From Cervus elaphus (Eukaryota > Chordata > Mammalia > Artiodactyla > Cervidae): a DNA stretch of 64,000 nucleotides. Under the pieces are notes generated by a model, which worked only from the letters and a program-made list of their open reading frames with translations, did no database searches and had not been told where the DNA came from. A program made the translations under genes and the position numbers. Shown here one piece after another: positions 1-12,755 of the stretch. Where the stretch lies: assembly GCF_910594005.1 (NCBI RefSeq), contig NC_057818.1, positions 53,270,001 through 53,334,000 of the forward strand, written 5' to 3'. Numbering within the stretch: position 1 is the first letter of the stretch; each line of letters begins with the position of its first letter.

Positions 1-877
1 TATCACTGTCTCCCCGCTGCAGTGTGAGCCCCAGGAGGGCAGGGCTGGGCTGTCCTGGTCACTGCCGTGTCCAGTAGCACAGAGCCGGTGCTTGGCGACT
101 GTCATTCCAATAGCATGGAGTTGGGGCGGGGGTGTGGGCAGAGCCCGGAGATAGAGCTCCCGTGGAGCCCTGCTCAGAGCCCACATGTCTGACAGCAGCC
201 TGACCCTGGCTGGTCCTGAGCAGACACCCCAGGCCGGTGAGTTTGGGGGGCGGGGGAGGGCAGGGCCATCTGACTCCCTGGGCGGCCGCCAGCTGTTGGG
301 TCCAAATGCCTGTGCTCACTGACCACCCAGCCGTGAGGATCCCGGCTGGCACAGGTTCCGCCCCTGTTTCCCACGTCCAGATTATCAGGGCTGGAGGCTT
401 ATCTCCTGGTTTTACAAGTGAGGCAGCAGGCCCGATGGGGGGCCTGGCGCCCAGGACGGCTCCTGCTGCTGCGTCTCAGGCCACCTCTGTCGCTTTGAGG
501 GGCCAAGTGACACATCCTCGAGGAGGACGGCTGAGAGACCTGCCTTGTGCCCCTGGGTTCCCTGCCCGATGTTATTATGAAAAGAAAGGCTCTGGGGCAG
601 TGGAGATGCCATCTGCAGCCCACAGGGCAGCTGAGCAAGTCCTGCCCGAGGCTCTGCTTTCTCCTCATCCCCTTAGTGGGGGTCGGTGAGGGGAGTTGGG
701 GGTGAAGGGTGTGCGGTCACCCGGGAAGCTCAGAATGGTTGTTACTAAGGGAGAGACCCCTTACTTTGATTCTTTTCTGACTTTACAAATAAGATATGTC
801 CACTGTGAAAAAAAAGAGAAAAAGATTTGGAAAGTCGAAAGAAAATGAAAATCACTTCTTAAGCTTACCATCTGGAA

Positions 878-1745
878 TTTTTTTTTAAAAGCTCTGTTGA
901 GATGTAATTCACGTACATTTCACCCATGTAAAGCATACAGTTCAGTTTTTCCCAGGATGGTGCGTTTGTCTTCATAGTCCATTTTTAGAACATTTCAGTA
1001 CCCGACGACCTCTCCCCCCGAAGAAACCCTGAGCCCCTTAGCGGGGAATCCCAGCACCCCTCACCCACCCCCTCAGGCCACCGCTGATCTGCTTTCTGTC
1101 TTGTTAGCTTCTGGATGTTTCCTGTAACTGGAATCGTGCCACCCGGGGCCTTTTGTGTCTGTCTGCTCTCACTCAGCAGTGTTTACAGAGTTCACCCACG
1201 TCGTGACTGCCCGTGCTTCGTTCCTCGCTGTCACCGGATAACATTCCATCGTGTGGATGTTTTCTCTCTTCATCCGTTGACGTGCATTTGAGTTATTTCC
1301 ACGTTTTGGCCGTGATGAGTAGTGCTGCTGTGGATGCTCACGCTCAGGTTTTTGTGCGGACCCAGGCTTCCGTTTTTCTAGGCGTGACTCTAACCCTCTG
1401 AGCAACTGCCAGACCGTTTTCCCGGGCGGCTGCCCCACTTAGCGCTCGCCTCCATCGGCGAGGCTTCCGCTCCCTCCCTCCACATCCTCCGTTCCCTGTC
1501 TGCCCCTTAGATCCCAGCCACCCCAGCGGGTGCTGGGCGTCGCACTGTGGTTTTGGTCTGATCTGCATTTCCCTGATGGCTGTTGGTGTTGAGCATCTTT
1601 TCATAGGCTTCTCGGCACTTGTGTGTCTTCTTGGGAGACATGTCTGTTCAGATCTTTGGCCCGTTTTAAAATGGGATCATTTGTCTTCTGGTTGGGCTGT
1701 AAGAGTTCTATATATATTTTGGACGCAAGACTCTTTATCAGAAGC
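878..1745 (-). mobile_element. Old L1 LINE fragment (ORF2 3' part / 3' UTR)
   Basis: Read on the plus strand it resembles the reverse complement of an ancient mammalian L1 3' end. It starts with a T-rich run, then 'gagatgtaattcacgtac', and later 'gtagtgctgctgtggatg', 'cagaccgttttcc' and 'atctgcatttccctgatgg'. It is heavily mutated and inactive. Confidence 0.65.
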
Positions 1746-3930
1746 GACGCACACCACCTGGAATGTCGTCAGCGTGAAATGCCAGAGCACTTCCTTCCCA
1801 TCTCTTCAATGGTTAAGTTACAGTGCCACAAACACGTAAAAATAAAACTGGGCGGAGCCTGGGTATACAGTTGAATGTCCTACATTTTCACTTCATTTTT
1901 CCTTTTTTTTTTACAAAGCGTGATTAAAATCCACCGTCAGGCCATTGTAATTTGCTCCAGCCATTCCGCGTTGCTGAGCATTTAGGCCCTTTCCAGTTTT
2001 CAGCTGCATGAATAATGCAGCGATGTTCAGCCTTGTCCATAAATCTTTCTGTTGTCGCGGGGAGCTTTCTCAGAAGAAATTCTTAGAAGGTGGTTTACCA
2101 AGTCAGAGGGTAGGAACCTTTGAAGTCTTATATACAGTCTGTGCCCACAAAGGTCTGGAAGCCTTGAGGGACGGCACTTGGTTGTATCTCTTGATGTTTT
2201 TTTTTTTTTAAAGAATGAATGAATAATACTTTTGCATTTGGGTGTCTTGGTGCCCGGATGGTGTTTTGTTTTAATGAACCTTTTTGAACTACTAGTTAAC
2301 TTGTTTCTTGTTATTGCATTAGTTGCTTCTTCTTGAGCTGGGCCCATTTTTGTTTTGGGACGTTTTGTAAGCCCTGTGTCTCTATTTCAGATATCCACTC
2401 TTGGGCATTACACGGTGTGCAGATGTATTTTTCCTCATTTGTCATTGGCCTTGCTGGAAAGGTGGAGGTGGGGGAGCCTCCTTTCAAAGAATCCCTGTCG
2501 CCTTTGCTCTTTCGCTGGCTTTCTGCAGCAGAGAGGGCGGGGTGGGTGGTGGGGGGTGGCGGCCCGGGCCCTGGTGGCACTATGGGGTGTGGGGGGGCGG
2601 GGAGGCGGGTTGTATTAGTGGCGGCCAGGCCCAGGCAGAGGGGACAGCAGGTTCCCAAGAGGTTCTCCTGGAAACACACCTGCAGCCTCTGTTCGCTGAG
2701 CACTAGGCCGAGCCACCCGGCGAAGCTGGTGGGGCCCCTCGTTGGTGACCTGGCGCTATCCGTCACTTGCTGAGGTCACGGCCCTGTGCAGAACGTGGCC
2801 AAAGCCCCATCCCTGGGCACATCCAGTCTGCCTCACCCCCAGGAATCTAGAAATCTACCCCCCCCGCCGCCCCCGCTCCTCCAGCGTCTACATGCTGGGC
2901 CTCTGTGCTGGCTCTTCCCTCTGCCTGGGAAGCTCTCCCCAACTTCCGTGGGGTTACCATTTGTCTGCTGACATCCGCTCCCTGTCTTGGGTCTGCCTTC
3001 TCCATTGGAAGGGACTTGGGAGGGGATGGTCCAGGGCTGCGTTCACTGCCTCAGTGTGTTCACCTTGAACTGCGCCTGGCCCCGAAGAGACACTTGAAAA
3101 ACATTTGAGGGAATGAATGAATTTCTGCCTCGTAACTCGTCTTTTAGGTATCAGCCTGAATGTTCCTCCCTCTGCTGGCCTTTCCTGATTACTCCTTCCG
3201 ATCTAAGTGATCATCACCTGTTTTCCTCTGAGTGCTTTCTTGCTTATAATTTGTCACTTTTATTTGTGTGATTATTTGTCTGCCTTCCTAGCAATCACTC
3301 CCCGAGGGCAGGGATCCAGATCTATATTGTGCTCTGTTGTATGCCCAGCCCAGGTTGTTTGGTAAAGAATGAATGAATATGTCCTTTAGCACCCAGACAC
3401 ACCTCGTGAGGCTACGTGGCGGTGCTCACCTTTCACAGGGGAAGAAAAGTCAGGTTGGGCAACGAGAAGTTCCAGGCACTCAGTGTCCATCCCTGGAGCC
3501 TTCACTGCACCAGTAAACAGCTCACAGTTATTGGATTTTAAAATTCCAAACTAAAGTCCCCAGTGCCTCTGAGTCCAGCTGGCCATCTGGTGCCCCGACC
3601 GGAAGCCTGAGGCAGGCAGCTTGAAATAGCCGGCCTGGTTGTCCCCTGATGGTCCTCAGCTTTCTCAGAGGTCCCCTGCCCTGAGCTGGGCCCGTTGCCT
3701 ACCCAGGATTTCAGTAGATGGGAGTGGTGGGAAGCAGGGAACCACTGAGTGATTTGCAGACCTTTTTCAGGTACCGCAGTGCTCCCAGCCCTGTGTTGGG
3801 TCCCTTGCCTATTTGCCTCACTTGCCCCTGACAGTGACTTTCAGTCCCCAGAGGCTCCTCAGTTCTCTGTCCTCTGAGCCTTTGTGCATGCTATTCCCTT
3901 TGCTGCAACACACTTCTCCCTCCCTCTACT

Positions 3931-4057
3931 TTTTTTTTGGCTGCACCGAATAGCTTATGGGATCATAGTTCCCTGACCAGACCAGCCCAGGGATTGAACT
4001 TGTGACCCCTGCAGTGGAAGCATGGAGTTCTAACCCCTGGACCACCAGGGAATTCCC
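3931..4057 (-). mobile_element. tRNA-derived SINE (CHR type)
   Basis: The T-run at the left is the tail, and the right end reads 'ggaccaccagggaattccc', the reverse of the SINE head. Short 'tccctct' copies on both sides may be the target-site duplication. Confidence 0.8.
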
Positions 4058-4069
4058 TCCTTCCCTCTG

Positions 4070-4560
4070 CTTTTAAAATTATTGTTATTAAGTTCTCTTC
4101 GTGGCATTTAAACTATGTATGTACCATACACGTAAGTTAAAGTGTAGTGTAATAAAGACCCATGAGCCTACCTCCCAATTTAGGGCTGAGAACATTACCA
4201 TTAACTCACCTCTGTCTGGGTGGGAGGGTGGATGGAGCCCAGAGACCCATGACTGCTACCCTGCTGGTTGTGATTGTCATGCCTCTTTTTTTTTTTTTTT
4301 TTAAGTTTTATCACCTGTGCGTGTGTGATGAAAAAACACAGAGTTTGGTTTTGCTTGTTTCTGAGTGTCATAAAAATGACGATGTGTCGTGAGTGGAGCC
4401 TGGGTCTCTCCTTTCCCCTCAGCGTTAGGTCTCTCAGTTCCATCCATGGAGATGCTCCGGAGTGGCTTTGCGTGGCTCTGCCTTAGATTGTCCTCAGTGG
4501 ACATTTGAGCTGTTTCTGGCTTTCGGTCTTAGACACCCGGCCCAGCCGTGAGCTTCGTGT
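4070..4560 (-). mobile_element. Possible old LINE fragment
   Basis: AT-rich text with 'gtaataaagacccatgagcc' and a 17-T run resembles the reverse complement of ancient L1 3' sequence. It is too decayed to classify. Confidence 0.35.
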
Positions 4561-6658
4561 ATGTGTCACCTGGGGTGTCAGCAAGACGTTCTCCAGGGTA
4601 CAGACCTCAGGCTGGAAGTGCTGGCTGCAGGTGGAGCTGTGCAGTGGTACATGATCATACCCAGCCCTCTCAAGTGGCTCTTCCCTCCCTCACCTGGTGA
4701 GCTGCTCAGACCCCCTGGGTCTCCTCACCACCCCCCCCCCCCCACTTTCTTTCCTTCAGTAGATGGAGCACCTGGCAAGGACCAGGTGCAGTTATGTTAA
4801 ATTCCAGGATGAGATGATGAATGAGACTCACAGCCCCTGTGCTCATGTGACCAGTGTTGTTAGGTAGCCCCTCCTCCAGGAAGCCCTCCCTGATCCTCCG
4901 ATCAGGTTAGGTGCACTCCTGGGCCCTCCTGCCTTAGTCCTGGCCCCCTCGGGGTCATCACTGTCTGGGAATGGATCTGCTTTGCCCCTGGAGGCAGGAA
5001 TCAGAGGTGTTTTGAATGCTGTTTCCCCATCATCACCCTCTGGGGGTGGAGCACAGAGCAGGTATTAAGCGAAGGATCCGTTGAATTATGCTGAGACACT
5101 GGCCCTTGAGGCAGGTGGGATTAAAGGGAGAACGGAGTCCAGTATCCAGTACTGAGTCAGACTCGGGCCCTGGGCCCAGCACCTCCGCAGGTGGCTGAGC
5201 ACGCAGGGTGCCTGGGCCTGTGCTTGGGCCCATGGCAGAAGGATGGACTGTGGCCTCTGCGCTGGGCAGCTGAGAGGAGCCGCTGCCCAGCTCTTCCCTC
5301 CTCGGCCAGTGTGTGGGCTGGGCAGGGGTGCCTCGCTGAGGAGTGGGAGTTAAGAGTTGGCATGCGCGTTCCTTTGACGAGGGCAGGACTGGGAGGCTGA
5401 GGTGAGCCTCACAAAAGGTGGAGGGGGCAGGCGTCCCGGAGGAGCAGTGTGGGCTGCACGGGGCCGTCGGTCAGTAACCGCGAGGGTGGTGGTGGCTGGT
5501 GTTGGCAGAGCGCCCGCCTGGTGCTGGGTGCAGCGCTGACATCGTCCATGTGCCAGCCGGCCCTGTCCACACCCGGTCGCTCGGGGTGGGTGGATCGTTG
5601 CCCCATTTCACAGACGTAGGGGGATGGTGAGATGCTGAGGGGGGTCCGGCTCGCCCGGCCCGCTGGGAGTGGAGTGGCATCCCCCTTCTGCAGGCAGGGG
5701 GCTGGCGCTCAGAGCTACGTGGCCAGCCTGGGCTCCTCCTCGTCCTGCGGCCCTGTGGGTCCTCCTCCGTCCCCAAGCCTTCACTCCTGCGCCCTTAGGT
5801 GCCCAGCCCTGGGTAAATATTTGTCTCCAGGCAAGCAGGAGTGGTGCGATCAGTATTTCCGAGCCAGGTGGCCGGGGACAGGTGGATGCAGCTGGCCCAC
5901 GGGCGGAGCTGGAGGAGCCTCCGGGCAGTGCTGAGCCTTTGTTTGCCCAGGCGCCACTCCGCTCTCCAGGTGCTGCCAGATGTCAGCTTGGGGCCCCCTG
6001 ACGGCCGGCCGGCTGGCCAACACCAGCCTCCCGCCAAATGCGTCACACCAGTGATCTCAGTGACTGCTTCTGGAAGCCTCCATGCGTGTGTGTGTGTGAG
6101 TGTGTGTGAGAGAGATTGGCTCCGTTTTCCAGAAGAGGAAGCACGACCAGAAAGAGATTAGGGCCTTGCCCTGTGGTGGCCAGGGTCTGTCTAAGACGTC
6201 AGGGTCAGAAACCACTTGGGGCCCCGTGAGGTAATGAAGGTGCTCACGGGAAGGGCACAGGGGCCTCTGTCAGTTCCCGCGAGGCGGGGGGTGTCAGAGC
6301 TGATGGGAAGAACCAGTCCCAGCTCTCCGGGCCACAGCGCTGCTGACTCGCTCTGCTCTCCGGTCACTGGCCGTCCTGGTGGTCGGGACAGGCCTGCTCG
6401 GTCCTGGCCCCTAGCCCAGGCGGTCATGCAGGCTGAGCAGAAATCCCACATCCTTCCTGTCAAATGGGGCCTGAGAGGGCTGGGCTCAGCCTTGTGGGGA
6501 CTTGGGGACAGCTCAGAGGAGGGGACCTGGACTCCTCAGACGCCCTAAACAGACACTGCCAGATACGCCATCTGCCGCCAGAGGCCATGCCCTCCGCACC
6601 GGCCTGCACTGCTCTGGGTTGAGAAGGTGGATTCACATCGCGAGGCAGAAAGCCACCA

Positions 6659-6829
6659 GTCACACACCCACCCGCTGCAGCCCCCAGGAGACAGCATGCA
6701 GTGTCTCTCTCACACACACACACACACGCCCCACCCCCCCAGGAGACAGCTCGCAGTGTCTCTCACACACACACACACCCCCACACACACACCCACTGCA
6801 GCCCCCCAGGAGACAGCGTGCAGTATCTG

Positions 6830-6875
<46 letters not shown>

Positions 6876-6971
6876 CCCACCCCCCCAGGAGACAGCTCGC
6901 AGTGTCTCACACACACACACACACACACACACACCCACCCACTGCAGCCCCCCAGGAGACAGCGCGCAGTA

Positions 6972-7023
<52 letters not shown>

Positions 7024-7320
7024 GCTGCAGCCCCCAGGAGACAGCGCGCAGTGTCTCTCTCTCACACACACACACACCTGCTGCAGCCCCCCAGGAGACA
7101 GCGCGCAGTGTCTCTCACACACCCACCCCAGCCCCCCAGGAGACAGCTCACAGTGTCTCACACACACGCACACGCGCACACACATCCGCCCCAACCCCCC
7201 AGGAGACAGCGCTCAGTGTCTCTCACACACCCGCCCCAACCCCCCAGGAGACAGCTCACAGTGTCTCTCTCACTCACACACACACACGCACACACCCCCC
7301 CAGGAGACAGCGCGCAGTCA
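6659..7320 (+). repeat. CA-rich minisatellite (VNTR), 11 copies of a GGAGACAGC-containing unit
   Basis: Eleven copies of a unit built from 'ccccccaggagacagc', then 'gcgcagtgtctct', then a (CA)n run of variable length. Anchors lie near 6687, 6742, 6809, 6888, 6955, 7037, 7094, 7139, 7202, 7246 and 7302. Unit length varies from about 44 to 82 bp, mostly through the CA run. Stop codons are absent from all three plus frames, which explains the long meaningless open frames here. Confidence 0.95.
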
Positions 7321-7807
7321 GAGGGCCCGTCCTGGTCGTGAGTGCTTGTGTTGGGTCGTGATGTGGCTCCACCCAGCTCAGGGCTGGACGTGTTGTCTTG
7401 GTGGTTCAGCATCAGCGGGCGTTGAGCTCTGTGCCCACCCACGCGTGCTGCGGACACAGCACCACCAGGGAGGCGAGAGACAAGTCAGCCTCGACACCAC
7501 AGACCCACTCGGAGGGCGGGAGGATGAGGGGAACCCAGGGCCAGCGCAGAGAAGAGGGGGCGCAGCTGGGGGTCCAGGCGAGGCTTAGGGCCACAGACTG
7601 TCCCACCCCCGCCCCCCCGCTGAGCCTGCTGCTGCAGGCTGCAGGGCCGGCTATGCCCGCCTCTCTCCTGGCTGTGTCCTTGGAAAGTACCCCTACCTCC
7701 GTGGGCCTCAGTTTCCTCTTCTGGAAAGTGCAAAGCGGTGTGTACTGTAGCCCAGACTGTGGCTGTGGACAGAAAGCGTCGGGTGTGGTTAAGGGCAAGG
7801 GTTGTGG

Positions 7808-7985
7808 GGACTTCCTGATGGTCCGGGGGTTCAGCATCCCCCTTGCAGTTCAGGGGGCGCGGGTTCGATCCCTGGCCAGGGGAACCAAGACCCCGCGTGC
7901 CACAGAGCAGCTAGGCCTGCGTGCCACAAGGAAGACCCTGTGTGCCGCGACTAAGACCCGACACAGCCAAGTGAGTAAATAACAA
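7808..7985 (+). mobile_element. tRNA-derived SINE (CHR type)
   Basis: It begins 'ggacttcctgatggtccggg', contains a B-box-like 'ggttcgatccctgg', and ends in 'gacacagccaagtgagtaaa'. Confidence 0.85.
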
Positions 7986-10899
7986 AGGAAAAAGGAGCCA
8001 GGACTGAGGCGTCAGACTGCTTAGGCCTGAGCCCCGGCTCCTCCCCTGGCTCTGTGATCCCGCAGGCTCCTTAACTTCCCCTGCTTCAGGTCCATTTTTC
8101 ACCTGGGGAGTAAATCTGCCCTTATCTGATTGCCCGAAGCAGTAAGTGTAATGCGCTAGCAAGGTGCTGTCCGTGTTTGCTGCTGTGAGTAGCGGGACCT
8201 TAGAACCAGAAGTGGCCCGTCACACAGCCGGTGCTCGGGTCCTTAGTGTGCCCTGTGTGACCAGGGCCCGGGGCCAAGGCCTGACCTCCCCCTCCCCCTG
8301 GAGTGCCCTGGAGCTTCGTCAGGCTCCTGCTGAGGGGGAGGCTCCTTGGTGGGCTGAGCTGAGACGCCTGTAACTTAAGAGGCTTCCGCACCTTCAGACT
8401 GCACATGTTTCTGTAGCAGGATCTTCTGCTGGGCCGAGCGGCTTGGAAGGTTCTGAGGGTGCCGCAGGTGGAGTAGCCAGGCCCTCCTTCTTCCTGGCCT
8501 GGGGTCCTGGCTGGTTGCTTAAGCCCAGCCCACCCCCTGCAGCTGGCGTCCCAATCCTGCCTCCCCTCCCCCAGTCATGATGCCTCCCTCCCGGGAGGGA
8601 CAGGGAAAACCACTCTTATCACCCAGGAAGCTGTGGGCGTTGTGGCCCCTTCGCAGGCTTGGGAGGGCCCGGGGTCTGAGAAGATGGGACTGGGCCAGCC
8701 TCTCCTGAGGGGCCTCCTGTCCAGGGCACGGCGTGGCTTCCTGCCGCCGCCACATGGTTCTCTGGGGAGAAAGGAAGAGAGACTTCGTGCTATTCACAGA
8801 GTGAGTCGTTCATTTGCCGCAGTGATGTCTCTAGACTCACGGAGCCCTTGGTGTAGGACAGAGAGCGAGCAAGGAAACAGATACCAATTGGGGTGCATCC
8901 CGTGAGGCCCCAGAGGGACGTGGTGGAGAATACGGGTGTGGGGGCACTGATGTAGAAAGGGGCCAGAGAAGGCTTCTCAGAAGTGGTGACATTTGAGCTG
9001 AGACCTGGATGACTGGTTAGGAAGGGGGAGTGGGGAGGGGAGCGCTCTGAGCCGCAGCAATAGCAGTTGCCGACCTAGTGGCAGAAACAAGCAAGGTCGG
9101 GCTGGGGAGGTGTGTGCACGGGGGTGGGGGTAAGACCACTGCAGGACAGAGTCAGGGGCCTTGTCCTGGGGTGAGGAGTCGCAGCCTCAGTCCCAGCGCA
9201 GGGACAGGCTGTGGAGGCTCAAAAGTGCCAGAGGCCAGCCTGTTCCTCACCGTGGTCACCATGGTTCATTATGTGCCCGCCTGGCTCCGAAGGGCAGAGA
9301 CTGCAAGGTGGACGGTTTTCCTTTCCTGGGGGACCTGCTGCAGTGTCCCCGCACATACTCAGCATGTTCTGAAGGTGCACACCCAAACACACCCCCTGGG
9401 GGTCTCCCCAGCACCCCCCGCCCCGCCCCGGCTCTGTCAGGGACAAGCAGGGGGCCGCCCAAGCGAAGGCCCAGGAGACCAGGCTGGCTGGAGTGAGGGG
9501 CAGCGGCCCCTGGCGCTGGTGCGGCTCCAGGACTGATGGAGCTTTGGCATCACCAGTGGCGACTTGGGCACCCTCTGCTGGGAAAGTTAGCGCTTCCAGC
9601 CTGGGTGTGACCTCCACTGCCTCAGTCCCTCTGAGCTACAGAAAGGCTGGTGGGGGTGGAGGAAGCCCAGCGCTTCGTCATCGGGAAGAGTAACTCATGA
9701 CCGTGTCCCTTCGTTTTTCCTGAGGAGTCACAGGCAGAGGCTTTTTTTGGAGCCCGCCGCGCTGCTAGAAACCCCTGCTGGTGGAAGTCGTCCTAGCAGA
9801 GGCCGCTGCTCCCCTCCACTGTGTCTGGGCCCTGTCACTCCCCCATCCTGTCCCCCGGCCTCCTGGCCCCCAGAACACCCTGTGGCTGGGCCCTGGGGGA
9901 GCCCCCAGCCTGGCAGGGGGACAGGGCCTGAGGGGTCGTAACTGCCGCGGGCACGGGTACCCGAGGACGCTTCCTCCTGGCGGGTGCGGAGCCGTGGAGC
10001 TGACTTTGGCCCGCTCTGGAGGCCATGGTGGCCCAGCCGTGCGAGAGGAGGGCCCTGGAGTGGGTGCCTGTGTGCTCGCTCAGGCGTGCCTCCTCTCTGC
10101 ACCTGATTTTGTCTGTCTCAGGTTGGGGGCCTGGCCACCTCCCTTCCCAGGGGTGCTGTGAGGCTTCAGCTCGGGCCCGTGAAGGTTGTCACCGGTAGCG
10201 GGCTCCCTGCAGAACTCAGGGATGCTGCCATCGCCCAGGCCTGTGCTGGAGCCCTCGACTTCCCCCGCCGCCACCGTGTGCCTGATTCCGTGTGACAGCC
10301 CTCCGTCCGGGTACCCTGTCCCCCTGGTGTGGGTCTGAGGCCCGGCTTTGTCTTCCTCCCTTCCTCCCTCCAGCCCATGTTGGCTGATCACCTGCTGGGC
10401 CAGACCTGACTGTGTAATTAAGGTTGTCAGGAAAGGCTGGCCTTGGCCTCCCTCAAGCTTCTTCCCTCCAGTCCCAAATGCTGCCCCTGTGCCCCGTGTG
10501 GACCACCAGCTCTGAGCAGCTGCTTCCCGCCCCCATTTAACTTTCCGTGATGGACACCTCCCGACAGAGCAACCGCTTTCCAGCTTCAGTAACGACCCGT
10601 ATGTGGCCAGTCTTGACCCTCAGGCTGCCTCGCCCCCATTATTTTGCAGCAAATCCACCATCCCCCCATACGTTCTTCTGAGTTGCTTCTGAATTGGCGG
10701 GGGACACTCAGCCTCAAGCCAGCCACCTGTCCTCGGCGGTCATCTCCCCCAGTGCAGGACGAGACCGCGCTCCCTGTGGCCCCTTACACAGTACATGACG
10801 CTCAGAGAGGAGGCTCCCCCCTAGCAGGGCGAGGCTCCCCCCCAGCAGGGCGAGGCTCCGCTGGCTGCCAGGACGGCCTCCACGCTCTGATTCCTGGTC

Positions 10900-11260
10900 A
10901 GCTTCCCTTGCTGCTCCGTCTCTGGGTTAGTTTGCTTTCTAATAATGAGCACTGTTCTGTAAAAGGGAGTGTTCACCAGCACGCTCTTCTGTTCTACGCT
11001 GTGGGTAGTAACCTGATAGGTATGCAAGTTCACACCTTTACAAGGATCTCTGGATGAATCTCCAGGAGTGGAGGCGCTGGAGCAAAGGGCACACGCATTT
11101 GTCTTTTGGCCTCTTGATTGGCTGATGTAGCCATATTGCTGTTGAAAGGGGCTGTGCCTCTTGGTGCGGACACCGGCTGCTCAAGGGCATGTCTGCCTCC
11201 CACGGTCACCAGCAGGTGCTGTCCAGCTCGTGGGGGTCGGCGTGTCTGAAAAATACGTTA
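10900..11260 (-). mobile_element. Old L1 fragment
   Basis: 'ctggatgaatctccaggagtgg' is followed by 'gagcaaagggcacacgcat' and '...accagcaggtgctgtcc'. This resembles the reverse complement of ancient L1 ORF2 3' sequence. Confidence 0.45.
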
Positions 11261-12699
11261 GTGTACTTGCATTGAATTCGAATTTCTGTTTATTCTGAGA
11301 ATGAGTGTGGAAGGATTCCGAACCTCGGTTTCGTCATCGAGAGGTGGCGGGGAGAACTTGATGAGGCTCCCTCCCCAGCCGAGGAGCCAGTGCAGCGGCT
11401 GGAGATGCAGGGTGCGAACGACGCAGACGGGGCCAGCTCCGGCCTCTGCCTCCCGCTGGAGCAGCGCCCCTGGGCAGGTCACTTCCCGTTGTGGGCCTCA
11501 CCTGGAAGGCAGGGTGACGATGCCTACCCAGGATGGGTCACGGGTCGTTTCTGGCAGTCTGGACCCTCGCATCCTGCCCGCCTCCCTCCAGGCTCTTCCG
11601 TGTTGTTCTGCACATGGAGCCGACCCCCCGCCCCATGATGTCAGAAGGCCTTGTCTGCCTTCAAGGCCCAGGACAGTGGCCAGACATGAGCTCCGCTGTC
11701 TGTCTCTCCCTCCCTCACACTATCTTGGTGCCTTTTCTGTGCCTGGCCCTGTTAGGGACAATGTAGGGGATGTGCGTGGACCCCCATCCTGGGGCTCCTA
11801 GTCCAGTGACAGTTTAGTGTGGGCCGGGCTGAGATGGGGGAGCCCAGGGGAGGGAGCCTGACCAGTGGGGGGCTCATGGAGGGCTCCCGAGAGAAGGGGG
11901 CCCCTGAGCTGAGGGTTGAAATGAGAGTGTCCTGCCTAAGAGGAGGGAGAGAATGAGGTGAGGTGAAGCCTTGGCCCTTTCTGGGAAAGGAAAGGAGTTT
12001 TGAGTGTGGCTGGAGCACACTGCTGGCGGGGGTGGGGCGATCCACGGGCAAGTCTTCAAGGGGGCTTCTGAGACCTAGCTTCCTCCTCCACCTTGTCCCA
12101 GCTCAGTCCAGAGCATGCATAACATGCACCCCCCAAGGGCCTCCCTGGATGGGCTGCATACTCCTCCCCCCAGGTAAGAACCCCTGGAGGGGAGGGACCC
12201 CTGTCCGAGCCCTCCCTGTCCTCCCAGCGCCAGGACACAGCTTGGCACGCCTTGCTGGGAGGTGTGGACTGACGAATAGGAAGATGGTGTCTAAGTGAGA
12301 ATTGTCGGTTAGAAGCCTCACTCCAAGGGGCTGAAGGCTGAAGGGGGATTTTATTGTCTTCTGGATCTGAGGAGTCTTGACTAACTTGACTTCCGGCCTC
12401 ACTGGATTCTGTGTCTCTCCCCTCTGGGCTCACCTCTCCCAAGTCGGCTTTATTCTCAAGAGGCTCTCTCCTCTTGGTGGATTCCGGAGTGGCTGCTCCA
12501 GAAGCGGGAGGCCACGTCGTCCACCCCTGGGGAGGCAAGCCCTTGTTTCCTGACAGCCCTGCAGGGGTCATCCCCCTGTCGTAGGCCAGTCACTGCCAAG
12601 GGGGCTGCGGAAGGGCACCTCTGGGGAGGACGGTGGGACGTGGAGGTGACGCAGACGTCCCCCCTGGGGCCCGGGAATGGCGTCGTGAGGGCGTTGGGG

Positions 12700-12755
12700 C
12701 CCGGTGCTGACTGCCTCCTGCCGCCCCGGGGCGGCAGGAGGCAGTCAGCACCGGG
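12700..12755. repeat. Perfect 56-bp palindrome with 28-bp arms and no spacer
   Basis: The arm 12700-12727 (CCCGGTGCTGACTGCC...) is followed directly by its exact reverse complement 12728-12755 (...GGCAGTCAGCACCGGG). The symmetry stops at 12699/12756. The same peptide string ADCLLPPRGGRRQSAPG therefore reads on both strands. The arms are GC-rich and would form a very stable hairpin. It could be real or a fold-back sequencing artefact. Confidence 0.97.

Noticed and set aside
6502..7588. Three overlapping plus-strand open frames of 244-295 codons rich in Thr-His and Pro
   Set aside because: They are the three readings of the stop-free CA minisatellite. All frames being open at once shows repeat structure, not coding.
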